Shown here: positions 50,837 to 50,902 of the stretch, piece by piece
How positions within the stretch are numbered: the first letter of the stretch is position 1
How the letters are laid out: each line of letters begins with the position of its first letter
DNA from: Nitrospirota bacterium
GTDB lineage: Bacteria > Nitrospirota > Thermodesulfovibrionia > Thermodesulfovibrionales > Magnetobacteriaceae
NCBI GenBank assembly: GCA_015233725.1
Contig: JADFXD010000010.1
Coordinates: 1 to 50,902 of the forward strand
Direction of reading: 5' to 3'
Length of the DNA stretch: 50,902 nt
Made by a program: the position numbers and the translations under genes
The notes under the pieces: model-generated
What the model was told of the DNA's origin: nothing
Databases searched by the model: none
Seen by the model: only the letters and a program-made list of their open reading frames with translations

Positions 50837-50902
50837 AGGATTAAGATTAGGATTAAGAATTATGGGGTCAAGGGCACTGGTGCCCTTGCAGGGGGTTCTA
50901 AA
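50837..50902 (+). repeat. Two-hairpin repeat, copy 17 (cut by window end)
   Basis: AGGATTAAGATTAGGATTAAG, then ATTATGGGGTC, hairpin 1 AAGGGCAC-TG-GTGCCCTT, GCAGGGGGTTCT; the window ends before hairpin 2. Confidence 0.75.

Noticed and set aside
1-50902. Magnetosome (mam/mad/man) genes, expected if this is a magnetotactic Nitrospirota
   Set aside because: No protein in the window resembles these families, so the lineage guess does not rest on them.

Overview
The window looks like a chromosomal piece of a Gram-negative, flagellated bacterium with sulfite/sulfate-reduction genes. The best fit is a Nitrospirota member (Thermodesulfovibrio / Candidatus Magnetobacterium-like). This rests on a reductive-type dsrA-dsrB-dsrD-dsrN cluster, an L/P-ring flagellum with csrA-fliW, an AhbD/NirJ-like radical SAM protein and RNase J. 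The phylum is inferred; a Desulfobacterota relative is not excluded. I see no rRNA, tRNA, CRISPR, prophage or transposase gene.

Layout. 1-1.7 kb: an AT-rich two-gene unknown cassette behind a small inverted-repeat element. 1.7-6 kb (minus strand): dsrA, dsrB, dsrD, dsrN. 6.2-9.8 kb: smc. 9.8-12.7 kb: a hendecad coiled-coil protein, an AI-2E-type permease and a secreted two-domain DUF1566 protein. 12.8-13.3 kb: a wrecked restriction-modification relic. 13.5-25 kb (minus strand): a flagellar cluster running from a sigma-54 promoter through flgF, G, A, H, I, J, M, N, K, L, csrA, fliW, fliK and an flhB-like gene. 25.2-28.3 kb: a radical SAM/SPASM protein and a TPR membrane protein. 28.5-30.5 kb: a second coiled-coil protein and sbcD. 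30.8-38.8 kb (plus strand): an unknown gene, argD, argF, rnjA, uppP and a divergent ftsK. 39-41.2 kb: a two-CW protein and a YtxH/DUF948 trio. 41.4-44.9 kb: kdpE and kdpD without kdpFABC. 45-46.4 kb: two Tat-exported superoxide reductases and a cupin. 46.7-50.8 kb: a heavy-metal-type RND permease and its lipoprotein adaptor.

The most striking feature is a dispersed GC-rich palindromic repeat, about 17 copies in 51 kb in both orientations. Each full copy has a first hairpin (AAGGGGACTGGTCCCCTT type), a spacer ending GTCTGAG, a second GC-rich hairpin (GGGCGGAGCCGCCC type) and a pyrimidine tail. Copies differ by paired changes that keep both stems, so structure rather than sequence seems to be conserved. 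Some copies carry an extra AT-rich arm, and two carry a larger alternative core. One copy cuts a restriction-endonuclease-like gene, one lies in frame in the flgI signal-peptide region, one supplies the kdpD stop codon and separates kdpD from kdpE, and one lies between dsrD and dsrN. Together they behave like a mobile or formerly mobile structured element, possibly acting as an RNA or terminator, whose mobilising enzyme is not encoded here.

The genes suggest a motile anaerobe that respires sulfite (DsrAB with activator DsrD and siroheme-amidase-like DsrN), makes heme by a siroheme-type route, handles oxygen stress with periplasmic superoxide reductases and exports metal cations.
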